A DNA stretch of 37,494 nt from JAKQHY01 sp034429475 (GTDB lineage Bacteria; Chloroflexota; Anaerolineae; B4-G1; SLSP01): positions 1 to 37,494 of the forward strand of contig DAOUGD010000150.1 of the NCBI GenBank assembly GCA_034429475.1. The letters run 5' to 3'. Shown here piece by piece: positions 7,996-16,685 of this stretch. Below the pieces are notes generated by a model. That model did not search any database, had not been told where the DNA came from, and worked only from the letters and a program-made list of their open reading frames with translations. Numbering within the stretch: the first letter of the stretch is position 1; every line of letters begins with the position of its first letter. The position numbers were made by a program, and so were the translations under genes.

Positions 7996-8018
7996 AATTC
8001 CCCCCCTGAAATAGAAGG

Positions 8019-8056
8019 GTTGTTTGCGCGGGCAATAGGCCGTCCACGCAAACGAC
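8019..8056. repeat. Imperfect hairpin upstream of tldE
   Basis: GTTGTTTGCGCGGGC (8019-8033) can pair with GTCCACGCAAACGAC (8042-8056), counting two G-U pairs and one mismatch. No T-run follows, so it is not a typical terminator. It could be a weak terminator for the DUF937 gene or a repeat copy. Confidence 0.45.
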
Positions 8057-8139
8057 TCCTCTTAATCTACAGCTTTTGCAGTCCCTTCGACTTGCAACTG
8101 TTGACTTTTGAATTTCGACTATTTTCAAGGAGGCATTAC

Positions 8140-9489
8140 GTGCAAGGAAAAGAAAAACTTAAGACCATCGCCGACCGCGTGCTGACGCTTTCCGGCGCGG
8201 ATCAGACGGAAGTGTTGATTCTCAGCAACGACGAGCAGTTAACGCGCTTCGCGGCCAACACTATCCACCAGAACGTGGCGGAAACCAATGTGACGGTGCG
8301 GGTGCGCGCGGTCATCGGGCAAAAAGTCGGCGTCGCGTCGGGCAACGATTTGAACGACGCCGCGCTGCAAAAGCTAGTGAAGTCGGCGGAGACCGTAGCC
8401 AGCTTCCAGCAGGACAACCCCGACTTCCACTCGCTGCCGGAGCCGCAGCCGGTGCAGGAGACGGAGGCGGCGTTCATTGCGGCAACGGCCGAGTGTACCC
8501 CCGAACAGCGCGCGCAGGGCGTCGCCGCCATCTGCAAACTCTCCCAAAAGAACGGCCTGCAAGCCGCCGGCGCGTTCTCGACCTACGCCAACGAATTGCT
8601 GGTCGCCAACTCGCTGGGCGTGTTGGCCTATCACCCCAGTACCACGGCGGAGATCGTGACCGTCATCATGAGCGACGACAGCTCCGGCTATGGCAGCGCC
8701 GCCGCGATGGACGTGCGCACCCTCGACCCGGAGGCCGTCGGGCGCGTGGCGGTGGACAAGGCGCTCCAGAGCCGCCATCCCACCGGCATCGGCCCCGGCG
8801 AATACACCGTCATCCTGGAAGAAGAGGCCGTGGCCGATATGCTGTTTACGTTGAGCTACCTGGGCCTCGGCGCGCTCTCGGTGCAGGAAGAGCGCAGCTT
8901 TATGAACAACGCCTTCGGCAAGCCCATCACCGGCCCCAACATCACCATTTGGGACGACGGCTACGATCCGCGCGGCTTGATGGCACCCTTCGACTTCGAG
9001 GGCGTGCCCAAGCAGAAGGTGACGCTCATCGAAAACGGCGTCGCCCAGGCCGTCGTCTACGATTCATTCACCGCCGGGCGCGAGCCGGGCAAGACTTCGA
9101 CCGGCCACAGCCTGCCCGCGCCCAACACGATGGGGCCGCTGCCCGTGAATCTGTTCATGGCGCCCGGCCAGGCCGCCAAAGCGGACATGCTCGCCTCCAT
9201 CGAGCGCGGCATCTGGGTGACGCGCTTCCATTACACCAACCCCGTCCACCCCATCAAGACCGTCCTCACGGGCATGACGCGCGACGGCACATTCCTCATC
9301 GAAAACGGCGCGATCACCCGCCCACTCAAAAACCTGCGCTTCACCCAGAGCATCCTCGAAGCCTTCGCTCACGCCGAGATGCTGGGAAAAGAGCTGAAAT
9401 TGATCAAAACCGGGTGGGGCAATTTTAGCCGTTGCGCCCCTGCCGCGAAGATTCACGGATTCCGGTTTACCGGGACGACCGAGTTTTAG
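8140..9489 (+). CDS. tldE: TldE/PmbA-like subunit of the TldD/TldE metalloprotease
   Basis: 449 aa from a GTG at 8140, chosen because AAGGAGG lies at 8128-8134. The open frame extends further upstream but through spacer sequence. It is the PmbA/TldE-type partner: the fold matches the family (NVTVRVRAVIGQKVGVASGN, FDFEGVPKQKVTLIENG, TSTGHSLPAP, GTFLIENGAITRPLKNLRF) but it lacks the HExxxH zinc motif. In E. coli TldD and TldE form a heteromeric protease that degrades unfolded peptides, matures microcin B17 and processes the CcdA antitoxin. The catalytic partner begins 17 nt downstream. No microcin-like gene is seen. The protein is cytoplasmic. Confidence 0.92.
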   Translation: MQGKEKLKTIADRVLTLSGADQTEVLILSNDEQLTRFAANTIHQNVAETNVTVRVRAVIGQKVGVASGNDLNDAALQKLVKSAETVASFQQDNPDFHSLPEPQPVQETEAAFIAATAECTPEQRAQGVAAICKLSQKNGLQAAGAFSTYANELLVANSLGVLAYHPSTTAEIVTVIMSDDSSGYGSAAAMDVRTLDPEAVGRVAVDKALQSRHPTGIGPGEYTVILEEEAVADMLFTLSYLGLGALSVQEERSFMNNAFGKPITGPNITIWDDGYDPRGLMAPFDFEGVPKQKVTLIENGVAQAVVYDSFTAGREPGKTSTGHSLPAPNTMGPLPVNLFMAPGQAAKADMLASIERGIWVTRFHYTNPVHPIKTVLTGMTRDGTFLIENGAITRPLKNLRFTQSILEAFAHAEMLGKELKLIKTGWGNFSRCAPAAKIHGFRFTGTTEF

Positions 9490-9506
9490 GAAATAGGAGA
9501 TAGGAA

Positions 9507-10970
9507 ATGCGAGAATTAACCGACCGCGCGTTAAATTTAGCCAAAGTACGCGGCGCGACGTATGCGGATATCCGCATCGTGCGCCGGGAAACCCAGAATA
9601 TTGAAGTGAAAAACGGTGTAGTACAGACGTTAGCGTTGGACGACGACCAGGGCTTCGGGGTGCGCGTCATCGCCGACGGCGCGTGGGGCTTCGCCAGCAG
9701 CCATCGCCTGGAAGCGGCGGAAGTGGACCGCGTGACCGCCCTGGCCGTACAGATCGCCAAAGCCAGCGCGCTCGCCAAGCGACAGGACGTAGACCTGGGG
9801 CCGGCGGAAGTTCATGTGGCAAAGTATCGCACGCCCGTCGAGATTGACCCCTTCGCCGTGTCGCTCAACGATAAAGTGTCGTTATTGCTGGCGGCGGATA
9901 AAGAGATGCGCGCCGTCAAAGGCGTCGCCGTCGCCACCTCCAGCCTGGCATTCATCCGCGAGACCAAAACTTTCGCCAGCACCGAAGGCAGCTTCATCGA
10001 GCAGGAAATCATCGAAAGCGGCCTGGGTATAGTGGCTGTGGCCGTCGCGCAGGGCGAACTCCAGCAGCGCTCGTACCCCAACTCGTTTGGCCGACACCAG
10101 GGAACGGCCGGCTACGAGTTCATCCAAAAGTGGGACCTCGTCGGCAACGCGCGGCGGATGGGCGAGGAAGTGGTGGCGCTCCTGAGCGCGCCGCAGTGCC
10201 CGAGTGGCGTCACCACGCTGATTCTCGACGGCCCGCAGCTCGCGCTGCAAGTCCACGAATCGTGCGGCCATCCCATCGAACTCGACCGCGTCTTCGGCAC
10301 CGAGGCCGCCTATGCCGGGACGAGCTTCCTGACGCCGGAGAAGTTCGGTGCGTTCCGCTACGGCTCGGACGCCGTCCACATCACCGCCGATGCCGTGACG
10401 CCCACCGGCCTGGGCACCTTCGGCTACGACGACGAAGGCGTCCCCGCGCAAACGACCGACATCGTGAAGGACGGCATGTTCGTCGGCTACCTCACCTCGC
10501 GGGAGACGGCGCAGCAGTTGCGGCGCATCCACCCCGACGCGCCCGCGCGCAGCAACGGCGCGATGCGCGCCGACGGCTGGAACCGCATCCCCATCATCCG
10601 CATGATCAACGTGAGCTTGCAGCCCGGCGACTGGACGCTGGACGACCTCATCGCCGACACCGACGACGGCATCTACATGATCACCAACAAGAGCTGGAGC
10701 ATTGACGATAAGCGGCTCAACTTCCAGTTCGGCACGGAGCTGGCCTACGAGGTCAAGCACGGCAAGCTGGGGCAGATGGTGAAGAACGCCACGTACACCG
10801 GCATCACGCCGCAATTCTGGGGCGGCTGCGACGCCATCTGCAATGCCGACCACTGGACGGTGTGGGGCACGCCCAACTGCGGCAAAGGCCAGCCGGGACA
10901 GGTCGCGCACACGGGGCACGGCGCAGCGCCGGCGCGCTTCCGCAACGTGCAGGTCGGGGTGATGAAGTAG
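9507..10970 (+). CDS. tldD: TldD metalloprotease catalytic subunit
   Basis: 487 aa. The zinc motif is HESCGH (H250, E251, H255), the HExxxH typical of TldD, in the context LALQVHESCGHPIELDR. Family landmarks: GFGVRVIADGAWGFASS near the N-terminus, YDDEGVPAQTTDIVKDG, and a C-terminal segment with NKSWSIDDKRLNFQFGTELAYE and HTGHGAAPARFRNVQVG. It pairs with the TldE-like protein encoded just upstream. The 17-nt gap between them and its flanks are a short run of near-tandem TAGGARA words that also supply the ribosome site. Confidence 0.96.
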   Translation: MRELTDRALNLAKVRGATYADIRIVRRETQNIEVKNGVVQTLALDDDQGFGVRVIADGAWGFASSHRLEAAEVDRVTALAVQIAKASALAKRQDVDLGPAEVHVAKYRTPVEIDPFAVSLNDKVSLLLAADKEMRAVKGVAVATSSLAFIRETKTFASTEGSFIEQEIIESGLGIVAVAVAQGELQQRSYPNSFGRHQGTAGYEFIQKWDLVGNARRMGEEVVALLSAPQCPSGVTTLILDGPQLALQVHESCGHPIELDRVFGTEAAYAGTSFLTPEKFGAFRYGSDAVHITADAVTPTGLGTFGYDDEGVPAQTTDIVKDGMFVGYLTSRETAQQLRRIHPDAPARSNGAMRADGWNRIPIIRMINVSLQPGDWTLDDLIADTDDGIYMITNKSWSIDDKRLNFQFGTELAYEVKHGKLGQMVKNATYTGITPQFWGGCDAICNADHWTVWGTPNCGKGQPGQVAHTGHGAAPARFRNVQVGVMK

Positions 10971-10985
10971 CGAATCGCCAAAGAT

Positions 10986-11048
10986 TTCTCAACGGATTGA
11001 ACGGATTAAACGGAAAAATCCGTTGGAATCCGTTCAATCCGTTGAGAA
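10986..11048. repeat. 63-nt hairpin repeat of CGGATT words upstream of folE
   Basis: The left arm (10986-11014) and right arm (11019-11048) are almost perfectly inverted, with the outer 22 nt exact (it begins TTCTCAACGGATTGAACGGA). Each arm consists of near-tandem AACGGATT words. It lies between tldD and folE and ends directly before the AAGGAG ribosome site of folE. It could act as an attenuator or be a mobile repeat. Confidence 0.85.
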
Positions 11049-11064
11049 CAAGGAGAAATAAACT

Positions 11065-11712
11065 ATGAACAAACCCTTACAAATTACTCCTGGCGATTAC
11101 GATGTCTTCCGTAACGATTTGTTGGACGTGCCGGAGCAGGAATGTACCAACGAGATCGAGTGCGCGGTGGGGATGATCCTGGAAGCCATCGGCGAGGACC
11201 CCGCCCGCGAGGGACTGCTGCGCACGCCGAGCCGCGTGGCGCGGATGTACGAGGAGCTGACCGCCGGCTACCACGTAGACCCGGAACGGCTCATCAACGA
11301 CGCCGTCTTCAACGTGCATTACGAAGAGATGGTGTTGGTCAAGGACATTGACTACTACAGCCTGTGCGAACATCACATGCTGCCGTTCCTGGGCAAGGCG
11401 CACGTCGCCTACATCCCCGACGGCAAGGTCATCGGCCTGAGCAAAATTCCGCGCATCGTGGAGATGTTCGCGCGCCGCCTGCAAGTGCAGGAACGGATGA
11501 CGCAGCAGATCGCTGAATTCCTGGACGAGACGCTACATCCCAAAGGCGTCGCCGTCGTCGTCGAAGGGCTGCACATGTGCGCGGCGATGCGCGGTGTGAA
11601 AAAGTCCAACGCCCGGATGAGCACCAGCGCGATGCTGGGCGTCTTCAAAGAAGATCAAAACATCCGCCAGGAATTCTTCTCGCACATCGGGCGGCGACCG
11701 GTGAATTTTTAA
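11065..11712 (+). CDS. folE: GTP cyclohydrolase I
   Basis: 215 aa, the full family length. It converts GTP to 7,8-dihydroneopterin triphosphate, the first step to tetrahydrofolate or to queuosine-type compounds. Zinc ligands are Cys101 and His104 in SLCEHHMLPF and Cys172 in HMCAAMRG. Also visible are GLLRTPSRVARMYEEL, GKVIGLSKIPRIVEMFARRLQVQE and the GVKKSNARMSTSA segment. AAGGAG about 9 nt upstream supports the ATG. No other folate genes are in the window. A strong terminator follows. Confidence 0.97.
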   Translation: MNKPLQITPGDYDVFRNDLLDVPEQECTNEIECAVGMILEAIGEDPAREGLLRTPSRVARMYEELTAGYHVDPERLINDAVFNVHYEEMVLVKDIDYYSLCEHHMLPFLGKAHVAYIPDGKVIGLSKIPRIVEMFARRLQVQERMTQQIAEFLDETLHPKGVAVVVEGLHMCAAMRGVKKSNARMSTSAMLGVFKEDQNIRQEFFSHIGRRPVNF

Positions 11713-11728
11713 AAGGCGGAACCGTGAT

Positions 11729-11765
11729 ATCCGGGAAGCTGAGTTAGCTTCCCGGATAATTTTTT
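11729..11765 (+). terminator. Rho-independent terminator of folE
   Basis: A perfect 12-bp stem, ATCCGGGAAGCT (11729-11740) with AGCTTCCCGGAT (11746-11757), has a 5-nt loop and is followed by AATTTTTT. The hairpin overlaps the last codons and the stop of the convergent subtilase gene. Confidence 0.9.
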
Positions 11766-13060
11766 GTCATTACGGGCAAAAAGAGCGTCGCCGGAGACAT
11801 TTGCCGCGCGGCGCGCATGGCCCGCCCCGCGTCCAATCGCCCCCACCCCAGATACTCGTCCCAGCCGGGCAACAGCAGCGTCCCGCCATTCACGTCCTGT
11901 GCTGTCGAGGTCAGGGCGTACATCACCTGCGCCGCGCTCAACTGTGGATATGCGCTCCATATCAGCGCCGCCGCCCCCGCGACGTGCGGCGCCGCCATCG
12001 AAGTGCCCGATTTGGTGAAGTAGTTACCCCGATACCAGGTGCTGTAGATGCCGACACCGGGCGCAGCCAGGTCTACTTCCGGACCGTGATTGGAGAAGGA
12101 CGCGCGCGCATCCTGGCTATCCGTGGCGGCGACGGCCAGCGCGTATTCACAAGCGGCTGGATACAATACGGCACCACCGGTATTTCCGGCAGCCGCGACA
12201 ACCAAAACGCCGTGCTGCCGCGCGTAAGCCACTGCCGTCTGCAAAAATTCCGAGCGTTGGCTGGTTCCCAGGCTTAAAACGATGATACGCGCCCCATTAT
12301 CTACCGCATAGACCATGCCCTCCATCACATCGGAGGCCCGGCCGTCGCCGTATTGATTTAGCACCTTGACGACCATCACCGTCGCGCCGCCGGCGACGCC
12401 GGCGACCCCCACCTGGTTGCCAGTGCGCGCCCCCACAATCCCGGCGACGTGCGTCCCATGGCCGTAATCGTCGGCGACGGCATTATCCTCCATCGGAACG
12501 AAAGCCTGCCCGTCCCAATGCTGATAGAAATGCCAGCCCCAGACGTCATCTACCTTGCCATTGACATCGTCGTCCAACCCATTATCAGGAACTTCCGCCG
12601 CATTACGCCACAAGCCGCCTTGTAAATCAGGATGGGTCAACTGCACCCCCGAATCCACGACGGCCACGATCACCTCCGACATTCCCTGGGTGGTCTGCCA
12701 AGCCGTCTCCACTGCGATTTTCTGCATCCCCCACTGTTGAGACCAACCGGGGTCGTTCGGAAACACTCCCACAGCCTGTAGCCCGTAGTTCAATTCGGCG
12801 AAAATGACATCGGGGCGGCGGCGCAACTCACACACTGTCGCAGTCTCCTCTCCAGGCAAAGTTTGCAAAAGCCACACCCCCAACGCCGGGATCGTATCCT
12901 GAATTGTCAGTCCCATTTCTGTAATCGCAGTCGCGTTTTCCCGAAACCTGACCAACACTTGTCCCGCCACAAACCTCGGCGAGGGTTCCTGCGGCGGGCG
13001 ATAACCCGACATCAGCAAGAGCACTCCGCCCAGCACCAACCATTGGATGCGTCGCGTCAT
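11744..13060 (-). CDS. Secreted subtilisin-like serine protease (S8)
   Basis: 438 aa from the ATG at 13060, chosen over an upstream in-frame TTG because GGGGAG lies 7 nt before it. A signal peptide is visible (RRIQWLVLGGVLLLMSGY), then a propeptide-like segment (about 30-100, RFVAGQVLVRFRE). The S8 catalytic domain has Asp136 in VVDSGV, His201 in GHGTHVAG, the oxyanion Asn293 in AAAGN and Ser354 in SGTSMAAPHVAG. The protein ends LFLPVMTKNYPGS, a tail like the C-terminus of the M6-type protein encoded next to it. It is probably a secreted or surface-held nutritional protease. The two genes lie on the same strand, separated by a terminator. Confidence 0.95.
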   Translation of the reverse strand: MTRRIQWLVLGGVLLLMSGYRPPQEPSPRFVAGQVLVRFRENATAITEMGLTIQDTIPALGVWLLQTLPGEETATVCELRRRPDVIFAELNYGLQAVGVFPNDPGWSQQWGMQKIAVETAWQTTQGMSEVIVAVVDSGVQLTHPDLQGGLWRNAAEVPDNGLDDDVNGKVDDVWGWHFYQHWDGQAFVPMEDNAVADDYGHGTHVAGIVGARTGNQVGVAGVAGGATVMVVKVLNQYGDGRASDVMEGMVYAVDNGARIIVLSLGTSQRSEFLQTAVAYARQHGVLVVAAAGNTGGAVLYPAACEYALAVAATDSQDARASFSNHGPEVDLAAPGVGIYSTWYRGNYFTKSGTSMAAPHVAGAAALIWSAYPQLSAAQVMYALTSTAQDVNGGTLLLPGWDEYLGWGRLDAGRAMRAARQMSPATLFLPVMTKNYPGS

Positions 13061-13086
13061 CTCAACACTCCCCAAAGATTAAGCTA

Positions 13087-13116
13087 TAAAAAAGCCGCCG
13101 ACGTAACGTCGGCGGC
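13087..13116 (-). terminator. Terminator of the M6-type gene
   Basis: GCCGCCGACGT and ACGTCGGCGGC (13094-13116) form a tight GC-rich stem. On the minus strand it is followed by TTTTTT. It lies 27 nt after the stop of the M6-type gene and just before the subtilase start region. Confidence 0.85.
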
Positions 13117-13142
13117 TTGAGAAAACCCGATAGGGTGTAAAG

Positions 13143-16100
13143 CTACGGGTTAGCGCGCATCACCAACGGCAGGTAGATGTAGCGCGTCCCTACCACCACA
13201 TTGGTGACCAGATCAACCGATTCGATCTCGTTCATATAGTCATCGTGGCGGACGGTGGTGGTGATCACCCGTTCCTCGCCCTTCAGCACCGTGGTGCTGA
13301 CGACCGTGGTGAAGGTCATCACATCGCCAGCTTCCAAGACACCGGCCCACATCAACGACGTCTTCATCAACGTGCCAGGGGTCGGCAGAATCACGGTGCC
13401 GGTCTCCCAGCTCGAAGAGACGAAGTCTACTGTCGGGTCGAGAACGTACTCGAAACGACGTTCCTGTGACAGTGTGTTGCCGGCATTGTCGTTGTCCAGC
13501 ACCATCGTGTAGGTGATGAAGTGTGTCGCGGCTTCATTCGACGCGATCTCCGTCGGATCAACGCTGGCGTGATACGGGCCATCCAACTCACCGAAGCGGA
13601 TGACCGCGGTGGAGTCGTAGGCATCGTCGCCGGCCTTGGAGACCAGTTCGAAGTTCACGCCGTACTGCACGTTGTCGTCGCCGGGGTTGCCGGAACCAAG
13701 CCAGGAAGGCCCATAACCAGCCCCATACAGACCGTAGAGCGGAGCGCCCGCGAAGTTGGTGATGCGCGTGCTGTACAAGTCCTTGGCAGGAATCACGGCG
13801 CTGCCGTCACGGTTGTGGGCACAGATATAGCCCGCCGCGCACGGGCTGCCGTAGTAATAACCGGCATAGTACCCCTGCGAGTCATCGAAGTTGGTCACCG
13901 CGGTCTTAGCAGGAATGAGGGTAGGCGTGATAATATTGACGCCGCTCACCGCCGAGATCGTGAATGCCTGCGAAGGTTGCAGGGTCAGAGCAGCGTCGTA
14001 GCTGCCGATGCGCGAGTTGAAGTAACGCCAGCCACCATTAGACTGCTGGAAGCGCACCGCGCCGGGGTTCATATCCACGACCAACAGTTGGTATTTCGGG
14101 CCATAGCTAGGTGCATCGGGGTAGTTGCCATACTGCGCATAGGTGTTGACGTACTTGGTGTTGCGATAGTAAACCACCGCCCCGGGAATGTTGTACGGCA
14201 CGTGTTCCACCGAAACAGCATCTTTGAAGTAATAGGCTGTCTTCATCATGCTGTCGTACTTAGTCTTGGAACGCCATTCGACAAGGTAGTAGTTCGAGTA
14301 AGACTTGGTGGTCGGGACAACCTGCCAGCCGGCGTTGGCCCAGCCGAGGAAGGTATTCGGCGCCGTCGCGGTTTCGAAGTCTTCCACCATCGTTCCGTTG
14401 AACATGATGGAGTCCACCCACCAACCAGCTTCCGTCGAGGCCTGATCGGTCAGGTTCAACAGAGTGAACGTAATTGTCTGCCCCGCATAAGGGGTAACAT
14501 CAAAGCGAAGTACCCCGCCCCACTCGCCGGTCAAAGCCGGGCCAGGCAGATAAGCCGCGCTGTCATTGGGGTCGCCGTCATCTTCCAACACGCCATCCAT
14601 ATCGGCGATGGGCGTGCCATTGACCATAACGAACCCGTAGTCCCAGTTGGCCTCCAGATCCCAGTAGGTCGTGGCGCTAATCACACCACCCGTCGCCGGG
14701 ATAGCAAATTGTCGCGACAGGGAAATCGTCGCCATGTTGACGCCGGTTCCGGTGTAGGCTGCTTTACCGGTCCCGCCGGATTCGTTCTCGACGGCCTCAA
14801 CGACGGGTGGCAGACTCACACGGATACCCTTGTTCACACCCTCTGCCGTCTTTTCCAACTGTCCGATGGTAACATCGGCAGCGGCATCATTGTACTGGCG
14901 AGTGACCATAGGTTCCTGCCAGTTGCAGTAGTCGGTGCCGCACCAGGCAATCATGCGGAACCACAGCGGCATCCCGGACGGCGCCGTGCCGCCCAGCCAA
15001 CCCATCCACGCGCCGCCGGACATAATCGCCCAGTCGCCCACGGAGTTCGTCACATCATTCGTGTAGAGGTCAGGCAGGCCAAAGAAGTTGTGACCAAATT
15101 CCTCCGCGAAGACGCCGGTTTCGGCCATTTCGGGCTGTACCGTGTAAGGGCTAACGTAGATATCATCGGTGGTGGTCATGACATCGCCTTCGTAGAGTTT
15201 GTACGGGGTGGAGAGGCTACTGCTATGGGACCACAGGGCGAAAGTGCCTTCTTCGCCACCGCCGCCTTCCTGACCGGCGCCGGCGTGAATGACCCAGAAA
15301 GTGTCAATGAAGCCGTCTTTGTCGCCATCGTACTTAGGCCAGAAGGCATCAGCAGAAGTGTCGTTATAGTAAGAAGGGTTCGTGGCGCTAAAGACATTTA
15401 CTGCGTCCACGACCAGGTCCCTGGCCGTATGACCGGCGCCGCCCTGATGACCACCCGTCGCGCAAATGTCTGCGCCATAGTACCCTTCACTATGCGGCAC
15501 GGTGACCCAGCCCACGACGGTGCCGGTGATGTAGACATTACCGTCGCCGGCCACATGGTCGAAGTAGTCCTGAACGGTATAGCCGGCCAGGTTGATGCCG
15601 GGCAGGCCATCATCAGGATCGGTCAACTCGAAGCGGGTGCGCCCCACGCCTTCGTACCCGAAGATGATCTTCTCGTAGAACTTGGCGTCCGCCGTCTGTG
15701 TCGGCGAATACCAGTTAGTGAAGTTATCCAGCGGGCCGGGGTTTGGCATTTGACCTTGCAAGGGGCCGGTGATGGTCACGGTCTGCGTCTCACAGATAGG
15801 GTTTCCGTCGGGGTCTGTCCCCGTCTCCACCGGAATAGTGAAGGTTTCAGTCGCGCCGAAGTCAATCGCCATAGCGAAGACGGTTGCGGTGACCGGCTGG
15901 ATCGCCTGCGCGCCCAGGGCCGGATCGGCCAGTTGCGCTTCACGCGCCAAAGCCTTTACTTCCAGTTCTGGCGAAATCCAGGTGCGCGACCTCTTGGAGA
16001 ACTGAGCATAATACTCATTCAACGCCGCCTGAATCTGTTCCTCGGTAGCATTCAGGGGGATTGCTCCCTCTTCAGCTAACTGCGCTTCCACAACCCGCGC

Positions 16101-16292
16101 CGGCGGAATCACCATATGCTCGCCCACACCGGACATCGCACCGATAGCAATCGGGGCCAACTTAGCAACGGCTTGCTCACCGCCGCCTTCCCCCGGATCT
16201 TCCGCGGCCACTACCGCGCCCACTCCCGCAAAGGAGAACAACATGCTCAACACGAGCACAAGGTTGAAAACACGACCCATTTTGCGATACAT
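13143..16292 (-). CDS. Large secreted M6-type (immune inhibitor A-like) metalloprotease homologue with altered zinc motif
   Basis: 1049 aa from the ATG at 16292, which has GGAGGAGT upstream. The frame continues 120 nt further 5' but without a better site. A signal peptide (NLVLVLSMLFSFAGVGAVVAA) precedes the mature part. The M6 domain lies about 180-490 (VIHAGAGQE, VFAEEFGHNFFGLPDLYTN, WAIMSGGAWMGW). The expected HExxH reads EEFGH (Glu397, Glu398, His401), so the first zinc ligand is Glu. A jelly-roll-like segment (about 500-650) and beta domains follow, the last resembling DUF11-type repeats. The protein ends YIYLPLVMRANP. M6 relatives degrade host or matrix proteins; activity here is uncertain because of the ligand change. 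It has its own promoter and terminator. Confidence 0.88.
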   Translation of the reverse strand: MYRKMGRVFNLVLVLSMLFSFAGVGAVVAAEDPGEGGGEQAVAKLAPIAIGAMSGVGEHMVIPPARVVEAQLAEEGAIPLNATEEQIQAALNEYYAQFSKRSRTWISPELEVKALAREAQLADPALGAQAIQPVTATVFAMAIDFGATETFTIPVETGTDPDGNPICETQTVTITGPLQGQMPNPGPLDNFTNWYSPTQTADAKFYEKIIFGYEGVGRTRFELTDPDDGLPGINLAGYTVQDYFDHVAGDGNVYITGTVVGWVTVPHSEGYYGADICATGGHQGGAGHTARDLVVDAVNVFSATNPSYYNDTSADAFWPKYDGDKDGFIDTFWVIHAGAGQEGGGGEEGTFALWSHSSSLSTPYKLYEGDVMTTTDDIYVSPYTVQPEMAETGVFAEEFGHNFFGLPDLYTNDVTNSVGDWAIMSGGAWMGWLGGTAPSGMPLWFRMIAWCGTDYCNWQEPMVTRQYNDAAADVTIGQLEKTAEGVNKGIRVSLPPVVEAVENESGGTGKAAYTGTGVNMATISLSRQFAIPATGGVISATTYWDLEANWDYGFVMVNGTPIADMDGVLEDDGDPNDSAAYLPGPALTGEWGGVLRFDVTPYAGQTITFTLLNLTDQASTEAGWWVDSIMFNGTMVEDFETATAPNTFLGWANAGWQVVPTTKSYSNYYLVEWRSKTKYDSMMKTAYYFKDAVSVEHVPYNIPGAVVYYRNTKYVNTYAQYGNYPDAPSYGPKYQLLVVDMNPGAVRFQQSNGGWRYFNSRIGSYDAALTLQPSQAFTISAVSGVNIITPTLIPAKTAVTNFDDSQGYYAGYYYGSPCAAGYICAHNRDGSAVIPAKDLYSTRITNFAGAPLYGLYGAGYGPSWLGSGNPGDDNVQYGVNFELVSKAGDDAYDSTAVIRFGELDGPYHASVDPTEIASNEAATHFITYTMVLDNDNAGNTLSQERRFEYVLDPTVDFVSSSWETGTVILPTPGTLMKTSLMWAGVLEAGDVMTFTTVVSTTVLKGEERVITTTVRHDDYMNEIESVDLVTNVVVGTRYIYLPLVMRANP

Positions 16293-16400
16293 ATTTAAAC
16301 TCCTCCTCAATTTGATTGGGTTTTTAAATTTTGAACTAAAACCAGGTCTCAATCCATTGCCTTTCCTGCTATACCTCACCTCCTTTCTACAAAGAAAGAA

Positions 16401-16429
16401 ATTGTGCCACAAAATAATCTAATTGTCAA
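16401..16429 (-). promoter_or_regulatory. Promoter of the M6-type gene
   Basis: On the minus strand TTGACA (16424-16429) is followed after 17 nt by CACAAT (16401-16406), which is preceded by TGG, an extended -10. The predicted leader is about 100 nt. Confidence 0.6.
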
Positions 16430-16568
16430 CACCAATAATCCGAAATTCTTCGGATTCCTAATTACTTTTGTCGCTAGTTAGGGTGAAATCCTGCGCGAAA
16501 CAGGAAAGTTTTCCTACCATATATCCCTATTGTACCCAGGTACATTCTTAAATTCATCCGCGCGCCCG

Positions 16569-16596
16569 ATGACAGGCCGATGAAGTCGGCTACAAT
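16569..16596 (+). promoter_or_regulatory. Promoter of the histidine kinase cluster
   Basis: ATGACA (16569-16574), a 16-nt spacer, then TACAAT (16591-16596). It lies about 110 nt upstream of the kinase ATG. The spacer contains a small GCCGA/TCGGC inverted repeat. Confidence 0.5.
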
Positions 16597-16630
16597 AAAA
16601 GAAAAAAGAGGCGAGAAGCAACGGATCCGC

Positions 16631-16685
16631 GAATTACGAATTATGAATTACGAATTACGAATCTTGCATCTTGCCTCCTGCATCC
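16631..16685. repeat. Near-tandem GAATTACGAA phrase repeat
   Basis: Four near-copies of the word GAATTACGAA or GAATTATGAA are followed by TTGCATC/TTGCCTCC words. The run sits in the leader of the histidine kinase gene, directly before its AAAGGAG site. Similar words recur at 18396-18440. Confidence 0.7.

Noticed and set aside
9882..10919. 345-aa minus-strand frame opposite tldD
   Set aside because: Shadow of tldD, whose HExxxH motif and family match are clear.
10986..11048. CRISPR-like array before folE
   Set aside because: The CGGATT words are short, nearly adjacent and inverted, without unique spacers of constant length; no cas genes are present.
13521..16079. 852-aa open frame on the plus strand opposite the M6-type gene
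   Set aside because: It mirrors the GC-rich codon pattern of the real gene and shows no domain; the minus-strand protein has a signal peptide and M6 motifs.
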